64,000 nucleotides of DNA. It comes from Todiramphus chloris collaris. Lineage: Eukaryota; Chordata; Aves; Coraciiformes; Alcedinidae. The notes beneath the pieces were generated by a model. That model saw nothing but the letters and a program-made list of their open reading frames with translations. It was not told where the DNA came from and ran no database searches. The DNA lies in the NCBI GenBank assembly GCA_025345505.1, contig JANVCC010000130.1, forward strand, positions 8,630,522 to 8,694,521. Direction: 5' to 3'. Below are positions 25,791 through 39,472 of the stretch, in pieces. Numbering within the stretch: the stretch's first letter is position 1; each line of letters starts with the position of its first letter. The translations under genes were made by a program, and so were the position numbers.

Positions 25791-28700
25791 ATCGTCAGTT
25801 TTGTGGAATTACAAGCATAAATCAGATTTTTTATTTATCCCTTTTATTCTTGGACTCTTAACTACTCTCTTCCCTTCTTCACCTCTTTCCTTGGTTAGGA
25901 ATGAACAGCAGGTAGGTAAACTTCCTGTTATTTTGGTTGCCTTGTTTACACTTAAGTATTTTCATATTATTTCTTACAGTCCATCAGTAATGTCTCATAC
26001 TGAAAATAGTTTTAAGAGCTCCTTAGAAGCTTTGTTTAGAATTTTCAGATGGAGGTATTCTGATTAAAATGGCCAGCTTTGAGTAGCTGTTGTTTTTATA
26101 TTCTCTTCTGTTATTGTTGGGATGAAAATAGTTTCATTACCATCCTGTGGGATGGCTGTATCATCTGTCCTCATATAAAGAACAGTAATTCAGAACCACC
26201 CCCACCTAGGAATATTCAATTAAACATTTTGATCTGTCTCCCTCCCCCCCCACCCCCCGAGTAACTGCTGCCAAGCGATGGCCTGATCTATAATTAACAT
26301 TCTTGTGGGTCCTGACAAACTCTTAAGCAATCTTTTTTTCCCCCTCTGAATTGTATTTTCTGTTAACTCTTTCTTGTTTGCTAGGTTCTGATTTATGTTG
26401 TCATTAGTGTTTCCTTTCTTCCAGTAGCGCAAATATGTAATACATGTAGGTTTCCATGATAAACAGGGTTGTTTGCTCAGTGCGGCTTTCTCTTCATCTG
26501 CCATGGTGAGATGGCAGGAGTTTTGCATTTTACCTGTGTGCTGAAATGTTCATAAATGATACATTGATGCTTTCTTGGTTAAAGACCTTCTCTCAGGTTC
26601 TCTTGATCCTTTGTGTTATGGGGACAGCTTGAAGAGCTTGACTGTCTCTTTAGGGCTGCAGGCAATGTTTGTTGCAGGGGAAGGGTAAAGCTGGGCTACC
26701 CGATGGCATGCTGGCACTGCTTCTGTAGCAGCGTGCCTCCATCTCACTAACTCAGGGACACAGGAATCTTGTGTTGACCTCTACTGAGTTTCCTTTCCTT
26801 CTTGGACCTTTCTTTTGGGTGGGGAAGAATAAACGGGGTAAGTCCGTAGCAGTTACAAGAATGACCCCTTTAGGATGGGCATTTTTAAGTGTCAGGGCAC
26901 AAAAGTCAGTGACAGTTGGCAAAAATACATAGTTGGTGATGGAGGAAGTTCTTGCACAACCTTAAAGTGATGCTTATCTGTCACAGGTTTATATTATTGC
27001 TTCCTGAGCACTGTGACTTTCCCTCTTCCTCCCACTGCTTTCCCTCTGCACCCCTGCTCTTCTGGCTCTGCTCCTCCAAAGTCTTCACCTGCAGCTTGCA
27101 TATTCCTTCCCAATTCTGCTGATCTTTACATTCTGCAAGGTGATGCATCTTTCACCTGCTTGGGAGCAAAGGTCTGAAAATGGTACAGAAGAACAAGAGG
27201 GTTTCTCTGAATGGGGGAGGGCTGGTGAAAGAAGCTGAAATGCTTGTTCACAGACAAATGAAGACAACATTGTTTGAAGGTTTCCCCTGTATTACAAGGA
27301 CTTCTGAGGGAGGAGAGCCAGTACACGTTACTAAATAAGCTGTTCCACTAGTCCCTGCACCTCTGGAAAAAAGCACAGAAGAGAACTAAGCACACAGCTC
27401 TGTCTTTTCTTTTTGTTTAAGAGACCTGGTCTTACGATACGGATGTTTCCATCTACTGCTACTTTGGGTCCTGAACCTTAATCCAGTACCGCTCCAATTC
27501 TGGTTTTTGTTTTTGTTGGGTTTTTTTTTTTAAAGTTGACTGAAGTAATGTTTTCTGGCGCTGTGACAAAAGATTTGTCATAGGAAATTGGAGTACCAGC
27601 TCTCAAATATGGGTTATCTTAAAATAATTTGTCTAGACAAATGCTATGCATACTTTTGAGTACGTATTTATTTGATCTTGTTCACGTCCAGTCTCCGTGT
27701 TTCCTTTCTCTCTAGAGCTTTCAGTAGAGCTTCAAAACAAACTGCTCTGCCTTTGATATGATTAAAAGCCAAGAGACCCCCACCACTCTTGTGGTGCCAT
27801 AAAATGAAATGCTTCTTTCCTCAGGGGAAGGTGCCAAAGTACCAGTGCTTATGGAAGTACTGCTCCATACAAAATAAGGTGCCAAAATGATTTCTGTGGG
27901 ATCCCATGTGAATTTCTGTAGAATTGAGGCTGTACAAATGCAGTGTGGGTGTCTCGAAGAATCCATCTTGTGGTATGGAGGATCACTGGAGATGGCTTCG
28001 AAACACAAGCTGTGGGATGGGTTTGGGCACAGCTGCCTCATCCAAAGCAACTCTAGTGTCATGTCTTCAGTTACAAGGTTAGGACCTTCTTCCCCAGTGT
28101 TGTCATCGAGTACTATTCCTTCACTGTTCCAGAGCTTCCTGCAGCAGTAGCTGGTTTGACATGAAGCCTGCTGCAAAGTTGTAAGCTGGAAATGTTTTGA
28201 CAGTTTGGAATGGGAAGTCTTTGATTGCAACTGCTGTTGGCAGAGTATCGGCTCTGTACGCGTCCGCAGCATTTGTGTTTAGAGCAAGATTGTAGGAAGG
28301 ATGAGAGAGATGTCAGATCAAACCCCAGGATGTTTCTACTGAAGGCAAGGTATAGGACTTATTTACTAGAAAGGGGTTCTTCAGTGGAGTTGTTTGTTCA
28401 CCTTTTTGGTGAGATCACATGCTTGGAACAGGATTTGACATCAAACTGACTATTTTAGTGCATGGTACTTAGTGTCTAACGTTCAGCAACAGCAGCACTG
28501 AACACAAAGTCCTGCCAGTGTTGTTTCTCTTTCTGCTCTGATAGTAGATATCGGTATGATAGAGGGGGCAGCAGTTTCTGCTGGGCAGGGTCTAACACTC
28601 GTGGCAGCTGAAGTCATGCTAGCCAAAGGCTGCTGATCCTTGAGCTCTGATTCAGGCAGGGGAGTTCATCTCCTGGGTAAGGTGATATGACCTATGAATT

Positions 28701-29919
28701 TCTTCACATTTGTTTTGCAAAACCACTCTTTGTTTTCTTCTTTTTTTTTCCTTCCCTTCTGCTCAAGCACCTGGTCTCTTGAGTTCAAGAAAGGGTTGTA
28801 TGTGTGTGGTGTGTTTTTCATTTTAAAGCTTTACAGACATCTGTGATTTTGACCATTAAGTCTATGAATATTAGGCAGCATTCATTAAAGGTAATTCATG
28901 TTTTCCATAATCAATTTAGGGAGTCTGCATTTAGGCACTTGAAGAGATAGTTTGACTCTTCATAGAGTACTTAAATAAACATTTAGGAGCTTAAGTTTGT
29001 GTCCTTTCTTTTCAAGTCTCGTCTTCCATGCTTCTACTCTTAAAAACAAACAAAATCCCAACAGAACTTCCCCCAGTACTAAAAACAAATCTGTAGAACA
29101 GAACTCACTAACTCTTCAGTGAAATGAAATGCCCGATCTCTCCTTAAGCTGCCAATATTGATAGTAAAGCCCTATTTATTTTATAATAACCAGAAGAGCT
29201 GAATTTTGACAAGTGGTGTGTAGGTTTGCGGCCAGCATTAGGAAAATGAAGGTGTGACTGCTCCTGCAACCTGTAACCCTGCCGTTTAAACTTTGCAGCC
29301 ATTAAAGAAGTAACATTGTTGAAGGAGAAAATAGTGGTTTTTATTTTGAATGTCAGGTGTCCCGTCAGCCAGGAGTTGCAAGCCAGAGCGTGCAGTGAGC
29401 GCTGCTGACAGAGCAGAAGTTGTTGTTTCCCACCTGCATTGCTCAGACTAATTTAAGATCCTCCTTTGAAAGATACTGGTTTGGTACTCAAGGAGGAGGC
29501 TGTTGCAAACACTTTAAACATGAAACAGCTGAGCTGGAGAGCATGTGTTCTGCAGGAGGCTTCCTGCAGTAATGGGAACCTAGATGAGAAGTTACACTTT
29601 TGTTGGGCTCTCCTAACAGCATCCTGGCACAGCATGCCCATGGGGATGGTTCTGTCTCTGGGAGGCTGTGCCCATGGACAGAGGATGTCAGCTTCAAGTG
29701 TTTCTTAACATGCAAGAACTGTGATGAGACCTTGTGGGATGAGTGAACTGCTGCTGGCCTGCAGGGTAGGTTACAGCATCTGTTTTAAGTAACCATCCCT
29801 GAATTGTGTGGTGCTAGTCATCTCCTTGGGGAGAGGGTTTTGTCTCTGTGAAGGCCAGCTGGACAAATCCTCGTGACTCCCTGGTTATCCTTTCTTTCTT
29901 CCTGTTACATCTGTAATGT
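25791..29919. other. Intronic sequence, no gene recognised
   Basis: AT-rich, with C-rich runs at 26240-26260 and T runs near 27512. A 183-codon open frame on the minus strand (27721-28272) shows no domain and no coding-like composition. The AT-rich stretch 28850-28980 contains several TAAT-type motifs and could be a conserved noncoding element, but I cannot test that. Confidence 0.4.
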
Positions 29920-29986
29920 CATTTGGGAGTTGGACTTGATGATCCTTATGGGTCCTTTTCAACTTGAGACACACTATGATCTCTCA
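29920..29986 (+). mobile_element. CR1 LINE 3' tail fragment
   Basis: The patch gagttggacttgatgatcct, then tatgggtccttttcaacttg, then acactatgatct is the final ~65 bp of a CR1 3' UTR (ggttggacttgatgatcttagaggtcttttccaac...ctatgattct). It is diverged and in the sense orientation. Confidence 0.75.
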
Positions 29987-32747
29987 AGTGGGTGCAAGAC
30001 CAGTGGATTCTGTTTAAAATACAGGAATTGTTCTGTCTGTGCTCTGTACAAAGGGCTTCTCTTTGACAAGGGATGCTGTTACATGAAGACTGCCATGAAT
30101 TTTCTTTGCTTTCCTCCCCTCCCATTTCCATGGTGAGGGAAGGTTATAACTGAAACCAAGTGCAGCGCACCCAAATGTTGTAAAACGCTGCTATAATGTT
30201 AAGATCTCTCTGTGAGCATTCAAGAAGAAACTGGAGTAACTGTTTGCTTTCAAAAGTGGCCATAAGTTAAACCAGTTGTGCAACAACAAAATGTGTTATC
30301 CCTGCTGCTGAGTTCTTGGGCAGCAAACAAGACCATTAAATGACCATGGGTGAATAGTGAAATTTATACGCAAAGGTTTAAATGTGTCTGAAAACTTCCT
30401 TTCACTGCTTATTTTTTGGCTCAACACTGGGCAGTTACCCAGAAGACACTAGTTAGATGTAAAACTTGCAGTAAATACAAGTTCCTTCCAAAGAACCTGT
30501 AGGTGTATCTGGGGAGTAACCCAGCAAATTGATATTATCTCACAACAACTATTTATGACTGACATTGCATGCCTGGAGCATAGCTGAGGAAGAAAAAAAA
30601 CCAAACCAAAGCAAACAACTGCATCTATTCCTTTCTTTGCTGGATAGTTTTTAATAACACAATTGGTCTCTTTTAAGTATCTTGCCTGGGTGCAAAACTC
30701 ATCAGAGACACCGATGACTTAAGTTTTGGAATCTGAGCTACCCTGTCTGTCTAGGGTCAGTCACACTAGCTGGAGGTGGCAGGGAGAGGCTTGTCTCTAC
30801 TCTTGGGGGTCTGAAGGCTCATGAAAGGCAGATGTGTCAGTCAGGCTTGGCTTTCAGCTTCTGCAGTCACTGGTGGTAAAGAATTGTGACCCTGCTGCTC
30901 ACTGGGTGAAGACAAGGGCAAAGGGAGAAGTGATGAACAGCTTCAGTTTTATGTGTTGTGCCACTCAAACTGGCAGCCCAAGAGCTGACTTAGGAGATGA
31001 ATGAAGTGCACACCAGTGAGCCTGGTATAAGAGGCAAAAAAATGTACAGGGAAAAAAAAAAATAGCTGAAACAAAAGGGTGAATACATCTGACCTGAAAG
31101 CATAATCCAGACACTTGCTTGCAACACAGAATTAATATGTATTTTGAGGTCTCAGCCAGAGTCCCAGGTGGAGGGAGCCTTGTTGAAGGGCTTCCAGCTT
31201 ACTGACTCACTGTTCTGCTGCTCTGGCCCCTGTGACTCACTTCTCTCTGACTTTGGCTCTTTTGGGAAGAGGGTGGGAAAGAGCAAAACATGCACCCAGA
31301 CTAGTGGAAAGCTAGACTAGATCCAAGAACTATGTGCTGGGGGAAGGGCAGGGGAATGCGAGAAGGATTTTCCTATTTTATATGGCTCCCAAGAGGCTTG
31401 GGCTAGGAATGAGCAACAGCATCCTTTTCTCTGCCTACAGACAGTGGACTTCAGCGACACTGAACTTCAGGGTGGTTTCTCACCCTTTGCCTCAACTGAA
31501 CAAGGGCTACTATTGATGTCTTTATTTAATTAATTATTTTTCCCCAACCCATATTTAGTCCTTGTTATTACAGAGTGTAATGTTTTTCATTCTCTTAAAA
31601 TCCAAAATACTTTTTGGGGATGGGGGTGTTAAAGAATGTGAAAGAATATTTTGGAACAAGAAAGGACAAAGGAGTAAACATGGTTGCTGAAAAATGACCC
31701 CCATTAGTTAAATATATCTCTGCTGGTTGTGGGTGGGAAAGACTTGTGTTTGGAATGGAAGTTTGTGCATGCATGTGTGCGTAATGGGGTGGATTATAAG
31801 ATTTGCTCAGCATGAACTTCAGCAGTTCTAACTGTGTAACCTGAGCAAGCTGGGAAGATGTGCAGATTTAATTACCATGTAAATCTATTAGCTCTGAGTT
31901 TCCTGGCATTTGTTTTGCTGATGACACAACCTGAATGTTACTCACTTAGTGGATTTTTTTAATCTGTCCAAATGTAATTTTTTTTCTATGCTTAAAATGA
32001 GTAATTGCTGGTGTGAGACTCCAAACGATCGTATCTGCTGTTATGGTGGATCTCTTTGCTGTTGTCAAATAAACACCAATTTCATGTCACTCTTCATATC
32101 CTTCCGCAAACGAGGTCATTTCAATGTAGTTAATGACTAGACTGTAAAGAATTTTACAGTAGAGTAAAATCGTAGAGCAACTGTTTCCCTGTGTCTTGGT
32201 TTAGATTTTTACACTGTAGAAGATAAACACCTAGAAATTTGAGGGTTCCCTCTGTTTGCCCTGGGCAGGTACATAAGCCAGGGTAATGTAAATCTCTCTG
32301 CTGTGTTATCAGCACGTTTTAGGTGTGACTTAGGGGACTGTAGCTAAGATTTTTTTTCCTGCCCCCGGGAAGCTCTTCCAGCTATTTTCATCCTTCATCA
32401 GGCTGAGAGGGAGGATCCCTGTGCCCTGTTTCTGAGTAAGCAGTTAGATGTGCCTGCAGTTGCATGCTCTGTGTTGTGGTCTGTCCGACGGGTCTCTCGG
32501 AAGACAGATATCAGCTATTTCAGGTGTGGCTCACATTAATTTTTTTCAAATATTTGCTGCCAAATATAGTTGGTTCCCCACCCCCCTCAAATTAGAACAT
32601 ACCAAAGGTAAGCGCTCTGGTATATCCTCCATATAGGGTGCAGCCATCTACTCTTTCACTCTTTCACCCCATGGGGATGTTGGTGAATGACTCTGTGGGG
32701 TTGGTCTTGTCTCTCAGACCCCAACTTTGGAATCAATCTTACGGAAA
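29987..32747. other. Intronic sequence, no gene recognised
   Basis: No exon or mobile element was seen. A short A-rich run with CAAAC units lies at 30591-30618 and another A run at 31050-31064. Confidence 0.4.
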
Positions 32748-33333
32748 AATCACAGAATGACAGAATTATTGAGGCTGGAAAAGACCTCTGAGATCAACAA
32801 GTCCAGCCTATGACCTATCACCACCACACTGGCTAGACCGTGGCACATCCAGTCTTTCCTTAAACACCTCCCGGGATGGCAACTCCACCACTTCCCTGGG
32901 CAGCCCATTCCAATGCCTGATCACCCTCTCTGTCAGGAAGTGCTTCTTGATATCCAACCAAAACCTCCCCTGGCACAGCTTCAGGCTATGCCCTCTTGTC
33001 CTGTCACTAGTATGGGATAAGAGCCTGACCCCCACCTGACTACAGCTTCCCTTCAGGTAGTTGTAGAGAGTGACAAGGTCCCCCCTGAGTGTCCTCTTCT
33101 CCAGGCTAAAGAGCCCCCTCTCCCTCAGCCTCTCCTCATAAGACTTTCCCTCCAGTCCCTTCACCAGTCTTGTTGCTCTCCTCTGGACCCGCTCCAGCAC
33201 CTCAGTGTCTTTCTTGAAGTGCAGGGCCCAGAACTGCACACAGTACTCGAGGTGAGGCCCCACCAGTGCTGAGTACAGGGGGAGAATCACATGCCTAGTC
33301 CTGCTGGCCACACTATTCCTGATACAAGCCAGT
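32748..33333 (-). mobile_element. CR1 LINE, 3' ORF2 end plus 3' UTR
   Basis: The minus strand has a 167-codon open frame reading [40 protein letters not shown] and [20 protein letters not shown], the C-terminal part of CR1 ORF2. The 3' end is at the low coordinate, where the + strand reads aatcacagaatgacagaatt. The long intact frame indicates moderate age. It differs in sequence from the 9.8 kb copy, so it is a separate insertion and probably a different subfamily. It is antisense to CREB3L2. Confidence 0.94.
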
Positions 33334-36300
33334 CACACTTAAATACTATATTGCTAACAGTCTGACCTTCATTCCTCATCCTTGTAAGAGGAATGCAGTA
33401 GGAACTTGGATCTGTGCCTCATAATAGTGATGCATCAATTCACCCCATGCCAGCAGAGGAGCTCTTCTGTTCCCTGCAGGAATTACAGTGGTGGGGCTAC
33501 AGGGGCTCCACTGGTAGCTCTTCTCAAAGCTGGCAAAGATGGGTACCATGTGGTACAAGCTGTGGTTGACTTTGGAGAAGAGTGAATGGTGGCCAGTTTC
33601 CCTGCTGCCAATGTGAGAGATTCCTAGAAATGGAAGAAGCTATGAGACGAGAAGTGATGTACCTGAAAATCTGCAGATTTTGTGGTTCAATTTCTCAAAA
33701 TTTACTGATGCTCAAGTGGCAGTGAGTACTGAGAACAGATGTATTGGCTGTTGGAAGCTGGTGCACACTGATACCTCCGGTCCATCACCAGTGGATTTAC
33801 AACAGGAAAGTCAACAGTTATCACCAGCAATATGTCTGGGAAGAAAATACCTGCCTTGAGGAAGTTTTTTAACCTGTGCCTTGCTGTTTAACCTTGCAAT
33901 TGGGCATGCAGAAAGTCATGGACTTCTCTGCTGTGTTGTCGTCATTGGTAGACTTGTGTGTAAAGTCCTCCACAAGCAGCATCTCTTAGGCTTTATTAGC
34001 TTAAAAGGACAAGTCTCTGCTTCAAGCCCTGTAGGGGTAGATGCTGCACTTGCAAACCCAGACAGAGCTGCTAACGAGGTGTGTGTTGCCTCTTACAGCT
34101 CTTGGCATGCAGTCAAATCCGGAGGTCAATCCATGAAGGCTGAACAACACATATGTGCCATCTTTAACGACTGGTGCCTTGCCCAGATGCCCCAGAGCTT
34201 GAAACCTTTTGTTAGCAACTGTAACTCCTACTCAGACCTCCTCAGCTACCGCATAAGCAGCTGCCAGATGTTTGTGAAATGTGTGCCTGGTTCCTTGAAG
34301 AAGAGATGGTATCTCCATGTAGCCATGCTTCTTGATCTGGTTGGTGCTGTTAACAAGAAATGCAGCTATCTTTTGTGATATTTGGTAGTTTATCTCCTGC
34401 ACACTTTTGTTTATGCAAACCACAAAAGAGCTGCTGAGGAAATTATTCCCTTTTCTCTCTGTTATCTAAATATGAGAGGAAATTGAGGGAGGAAGGAGGG
34501 GGCAGATTCATGCCTGTAGTGCATGTTTACTTCTCCATGGACAGGAGCTGCTTTGTGTCCTCCTTTTTCTCCCCTCTTTCCTCATCTTCTTCAGGAGCAC
34601 TGCCTGGTACATTATGTGGACTCTGATTACTTTGATACAGAAGTCAGGGTGCAGTCCTTCCCCCCACCCCTCATTATTGCTGCTCGAGCTTTACAGGAGA
34701 TAAATATCAGGGAGTTTTGTACTTACGGGTAGATGGTGAGCTTCATTTTTATTGCCTGAGTGCCTGTTCGGTAGAAGGGATGCTCCCACTTGGGCAGTTC
34801 CTCTTGTGGAGGGGGGATTGATCCCTCTGGGGTGAGGAGACCTCAAGGCAAGCCGCGAGGGAGTTATTAGCTCTCAGGAGGGGAACATCTTGAATTCGTG
34901 GGTGGTTCTCACCCTGGCACATGGCGTGCTCTGAGCTGCTTGGAGAACAGGGCTTGTTTTGCAGTGTGCCAGGATGCTGCTGCTGCAGCTCCCCTCTGGG
35001 GTGGCTCTGCTGGAAAGGGTGGATTGTGCTGCTACAGTCGGTGTGTGGGACTTGGCAGCTGACGCAGTGTGTTTTCCAGGCTCAGCAAAGCCTGTCACTT
35101 GTTTAATAATTTAAATATAGTTATGAAGTGTCATTTGGGGCTCTTGCCTTCATTCCTTTTTAGCGAGTTCTTAGAAAGTCAGCTTTCCGAACACGACTGT
35201 TTCATTTTGAGTCCTGATAATGTCCCTTCTTTAGAGAACTGGGGCTAGTGATGCTCTCATCTGGCTTCAGGTCATCTAGGGAAGAAGTCAGCACTACCAT
35301 GCACCTAGCAAAGCCTGACTCTCTGTTTTACTTCAAAGTTGTTCATTTGATCAGAAAAGAAAGAAGAAAAAAACCCTCGTCCCTTAGGCAGAGCTGGAGA
35401 AAAGGGCCTTTGTCTGGCAGGAACAAGTAAATGCTGTGGAGAGCTGCAGCCCACAGCCCAGCTGGTCTGCAGCCAAATACTACTTTCAAAGAGCTATCCA
35501 AAATCCACTGCACACCCAGATATAAGAGCTCTCCTCTGTTTGCTTACCGTGGGGTGATGTCTGTAGGTGTTTTGTGTTCCCCAAAGGCACCTAGCTTATG
35601 GGTGGGAGAAAACGTCCAACCAGATTGGTGGTGAAACTCTGGGGGGATGCAATTTTCTCTCTGTAAACGGGAGTGCTGATATTTTGTTTGTCTTTTCAAA
35701 GTTCTGGGGGAAGGGGAAGCAGAAGATAAGGTTACATCTGTCCTAAATGCATGACTTTTTACAGACTTTAAAATCCCAGCTGAACACATCTCTTTGCTAT
35801 GTAGAGAGAATAGTTTAATAATTGAAGCAGACTCCTTGTACCAACACATGTCTGCAGTGAGTGCTGTGGCTGCCAGAGGGGTGTGAGGACAGCAGAAAGC
35901 TGGCAATGGGACTGTCTACAGAGGTATTAAAAACAAAAGAGGAAAAATAAGAAAAGGGGGGGGAAAAAAGGCAAAAAAAAAAGGCACATTTTCAATGGAA
36001 ATACTCTTTTCCCTCTTCCTTCTTTTAAAGGTGAACTCTCTGTGTGAGAGATGCAAAGATGAAAGCCACAGACAAAGAATTTCTTTCTTTTGCAAGCAAA
36101 CACGTATACGGGTTCTAAGGGTAAAATTCTCCATTTCCTCCCTAAGTTGCCCTTTGCTGTTCCTGAGTGCAGAGCTGGTTGCTGCCATATCAGAACTGAG
36201 GGTTATTCTGTGACTTTCCAGCTCTGGAAGTGGGTGATGACCGCTAAGGTGCATGCGGGAGCAGAGGGTGGGAGTGTGAAGAGGAGGAGGAGGAGAAGGC

Positions 36301-39030
36301 TTGGCAATGGGAGAACATGCTTTGAAAAGACAGAGGGAGCAGCTTAGGTGTAGGTGGAAGTTTCAAGGAGCTGGAGGCCTAACTGCTCCCAGATGGTTTC
36401 TGCTCAGAGCTGCTGCTCAGATGCCTTTTCCTTTTTAATTCTCAAAGCAAATGGAGCTGCTTTCAATGAGACAATTGTTTTCTTAATGAAAAAAAGCAAG
36501 CTGCCTTTAAGTGTTCACTGTACTAGAGATGTTTCTAATGTATGAAAGATTCCTATAAATGAAGTGATGGTGTTTCTTGTAATCACTGAGTTAGAAGAAG
36601 CCCAGATCCCTAAAATTGCCTTTTCCCTGAGTTCAATAGCTGTGCAATCTGTTCTGTGGTAATTGTTTGAGGCTTCCCTATTGATTGATATTCAAAGTTA
36701 TATGACAGACTGTTAAAAATAAGATTAAAAATGATAATGAAACTAGAGCATAATTTTGAAAACTGGCCATTTATTTGCTATCAGACAGTTCTGTTGTATG
36801 TGCAAATTCTTTTCTTCCTCACAGCTTTCTGCGAAGCACTGCATGTGAAAAGGAGAAAGCACAAATGTTGATGAACATGTTGAACAATCTTCCCCACCCC
36901 AAGGTCCTCTTTCTCTCTGCTTTTGTGAAGTTGAACGTTTGTTTCCTTCTGTGCTTTTCCTGAATCAATTTTAGGAAAATTCCCCATTCAGAAAAAAATA
37001 AAATAAAAAAAAAAATAATAATAATAATAAAAAAAAAAAAATAAAAAAAAAAATAAAAAAAAAATCTGATGTACCTAACTTTAATCAAATGGATGAAGTA
37101 AAAATAACAGCTGATATTAATTCCATCTAAATCAAGGCAGTAATAAACAAAGGGCTATTAGAAATCTTTATTTGTGAATTTGTCAAAACATAGCTGAGTA
37201 GCCTGTGGTTGTTTTGTCTTTCAGTTGAGTCTATTAAATTAGAACATCTAAATAGTATCAGACTAAGTCAGTACTTAGGTATGACATTTTCAAGGATGAC
37301 AGCCTCAGATTGGATGACACTGGCGATAAAGTAGCTGTGTGTAAAAACCAGGGTAGAAGTATTGTAGCAGCCCTATTTCAGCATCTGCTGGTCATCAGTC
37401 AGAATAACGCATGCAAGAATTGGAAAGAGGGAAATGTTCTAGCCAGCTTTAGGAAAATATGCAAGCAAATATAATTGACTCTCGTCATTACCCTGAATGA
37501 AAAGAAGCGTTTAGACCGAGGGGAAAAAATTGTCCCTAAGAAAGGCGCTGACTTTTTATAGGTTCTTTTACTTCTGTCGTGGTTGGGAAGCATTTCTGTC
37601 CCTTGTCTACACTTTTTTGTCTGCCTACCCTGTTTTACTCAGTGTCTTTATTGATGCACCAGGGTTTTCCCCTAGTCGTGAGCATTATTTTTCCTACTTC
37701 TTTCCATAGTGGGGAATTGTAGTTTTTACTTTTATGCAGATGTTGGAAGGTAGCCACAGAACTGAAGTGCTATTGAGTCCTTGGGTATCAAAATTAAAAT
37801 AAAAAAAGCTTTCTAAGGTGGTCATGACCCTCTTGCTGAGTCATCTGAGAGTGTGTTTAGTAGTGTTATCATTTACAGTAAGTAAATATGAGGCTACAAA
37901 TCTGTTTTGCCATTTGTAAAGGCTTTACTTCAGTTAGCTCGCTATTCCAGCATAGCAACTGTGGTTCTCTGTTTACTGCCATATATTTAGTAAATATTTT
38001 CTTTTCCTCAATGCCAGTCAGAGTTGACTGAAGCCTTATTAATTCTGAAAGAAGGCACAGTTAGTATTTGTGAGCATCTTGGAAAGAGGCACTTAAACTT
38101 CCAAGGGACTCTGTGAAAGCCGGCTGTGCAAGGTCTTCTCCAGCATCAGGCTTCAAGGCCACAGGTGCTACTGGAACTGTGAATGTGCACGCATGGGGGT
38201 GTGAACACGCCACGGCCCACATGGGTTTATTCAATATTGACTTGTTTAAGTCTTCATTTAGTCTACGGGAAGCCGAATCTTGAATTTCAGTGTTTGTTTC
38301 TGCAGGAGAGAGCAAGACAAAGAGCCAAGATCAATACTGCTTGCAAAAACAGAGCAAATCAACCAGACTTAGACTTTTGTAGAATCATGCCCCAATTGAC
38401 AAAGACTTCTATATAAAATGATAGAGAATGCCTGATTGTTTGGATAAACACGTTACAATTCATTGTAGAAATGTTTTTGTAACAAAATAGAATTCTTTGT
38501 GTGAATGAGATGAGCAGGAATGGTTTCTTGCAGTGCAGTTTTTTGGTCTGTCAAAGCCATAGTCTTCTGACATCAGAAACAAAACTAAGAAGAGATGCAG
38601 AGTTTTTGGCTATTGGTGGGAACTGTTTTGGAGTCTCGAAGAAGCAGACCACGAGATTTGGTTGGTGCTTGTTGTGAATAAGAAACAAACACAAAATTAT
38701 CCTGCTACCTACAGCCATAGCATACCCTGTCAGTGTAATGAATTCAATGTAATAGATAAAGTGGTGATTAGTAGTGGCTGTCAGAGCTTTATCTCTGGGG
38801 CTTAAAATCTAGATACAGGCTCTAGTCCTAAATGGAATGTGACTTCTAAAATAGGTACGTAAATCATCCAGGAAAACCATTTTATAGCAAATGCATTAAT
38901 TGCCAGTCTGGGGATGTGCATAGACCTGTTTTCCTAGAGCACACTGTATGTTCTGCACAGCTGAAACAGTCGTACGTGTCAGTGTTGGAGTCTGTGTCTG
39001 AGCCTGTTTCCTTTTTCTTCTCTGCTTCAG
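33334..39030. other. Intronic sequence up to exon 2; unassigned open frame and simple repeats
   Basis: The open frame at 33881-34378 (165 codons, +) shows no domain I recognise and is probably chance or a decayed retrocopy. Simple repeats are a GAG patch near 36279-36297 and an A/T-rich block at 36991-37064. No other exon is supported. Confidence 0.4.
36991..37064 (+). repeat. A-rich low-complexity block with (AAT)n core
   Basis: About 74 bases made almost only of A with scattered T, including consecutive AAT units at 37015-37028. It could mark the tail of an unrecognised retrocopy or be a simple repeat. The reverse-strand Phe/Ile-rich open frame is an artefact. Confidence 0.85.
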
Positions 39031-39472
39031 TGAACATTAACCCAATATATTCTACTCCATACGCAAAGTGTTCTGGTGATGAATCCGGCCATATCTTTCA
39101 TGTTGTCTGGGTGAAATGTGCTTTCCCACTTTTTGGTGGTGTGCAGTGAGTACCTTTGTGGGGGGCGAGGAGGAGGCTGCTTCAGGACATGACTGACATG
39201 CTTCTATTTTCCATTTTCATTGCAAGTTAATCACAGGCTCTTCTGTCGTAATGTATGCTTCTGAGAGGACTTTTGTTCTAGCTATAGTTCTTCAGCTCAA
39301 AGTAGTGATTGGAGGAGGAGGAGGTCATTAGTCAGGGCTGGTAGATCCTGCTGCTGACTGGCACGGACACCCAGTGCAGATACTGGAACTGTTCTGATCA
39401 ATGCTCTCCTGTTGTTGGCATGACAGACATGCAAGGAGATAAACTTTTCCCCTCCCTGTTTTATCTCCACAG

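Larger units (their letters stand above)
1..39472 (+). other. CREB3L2: CREB3L2 intron 1, 3' part (upstream flank cannot be excluded)
   Basis: No sequence here encodes the expected first coding exon of about 34 codons. There is also no large CpG island of the kind that normally covers a CREB3L2 promoter. The simplest reading is that exon 1 lies before base 1 and that all of this is intron 1, at least 39 kb long. The open frames in it have no recognisable domain, apart from CR1 reverse-transcriptase remnants, and look like chance. The identifiable content is CR1 fragments, simple repeats and one CpG-rich cluster, listed separately. Confidence 0.75.

Noticed and set aside
27721..28272. 183-codon open frame on the minus strand, the longest in the window
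   Set aside because: No recognisable domain, no splice context, mixed composition typical of chance frames, and it lies inside an intron of the opposite-strand gene.
36819..37088. Phe/Ile-rich minus-strand frame resembling a membrane segment
   Set aside because: Translation of the A-rich low-complexity block at 36991-37064.
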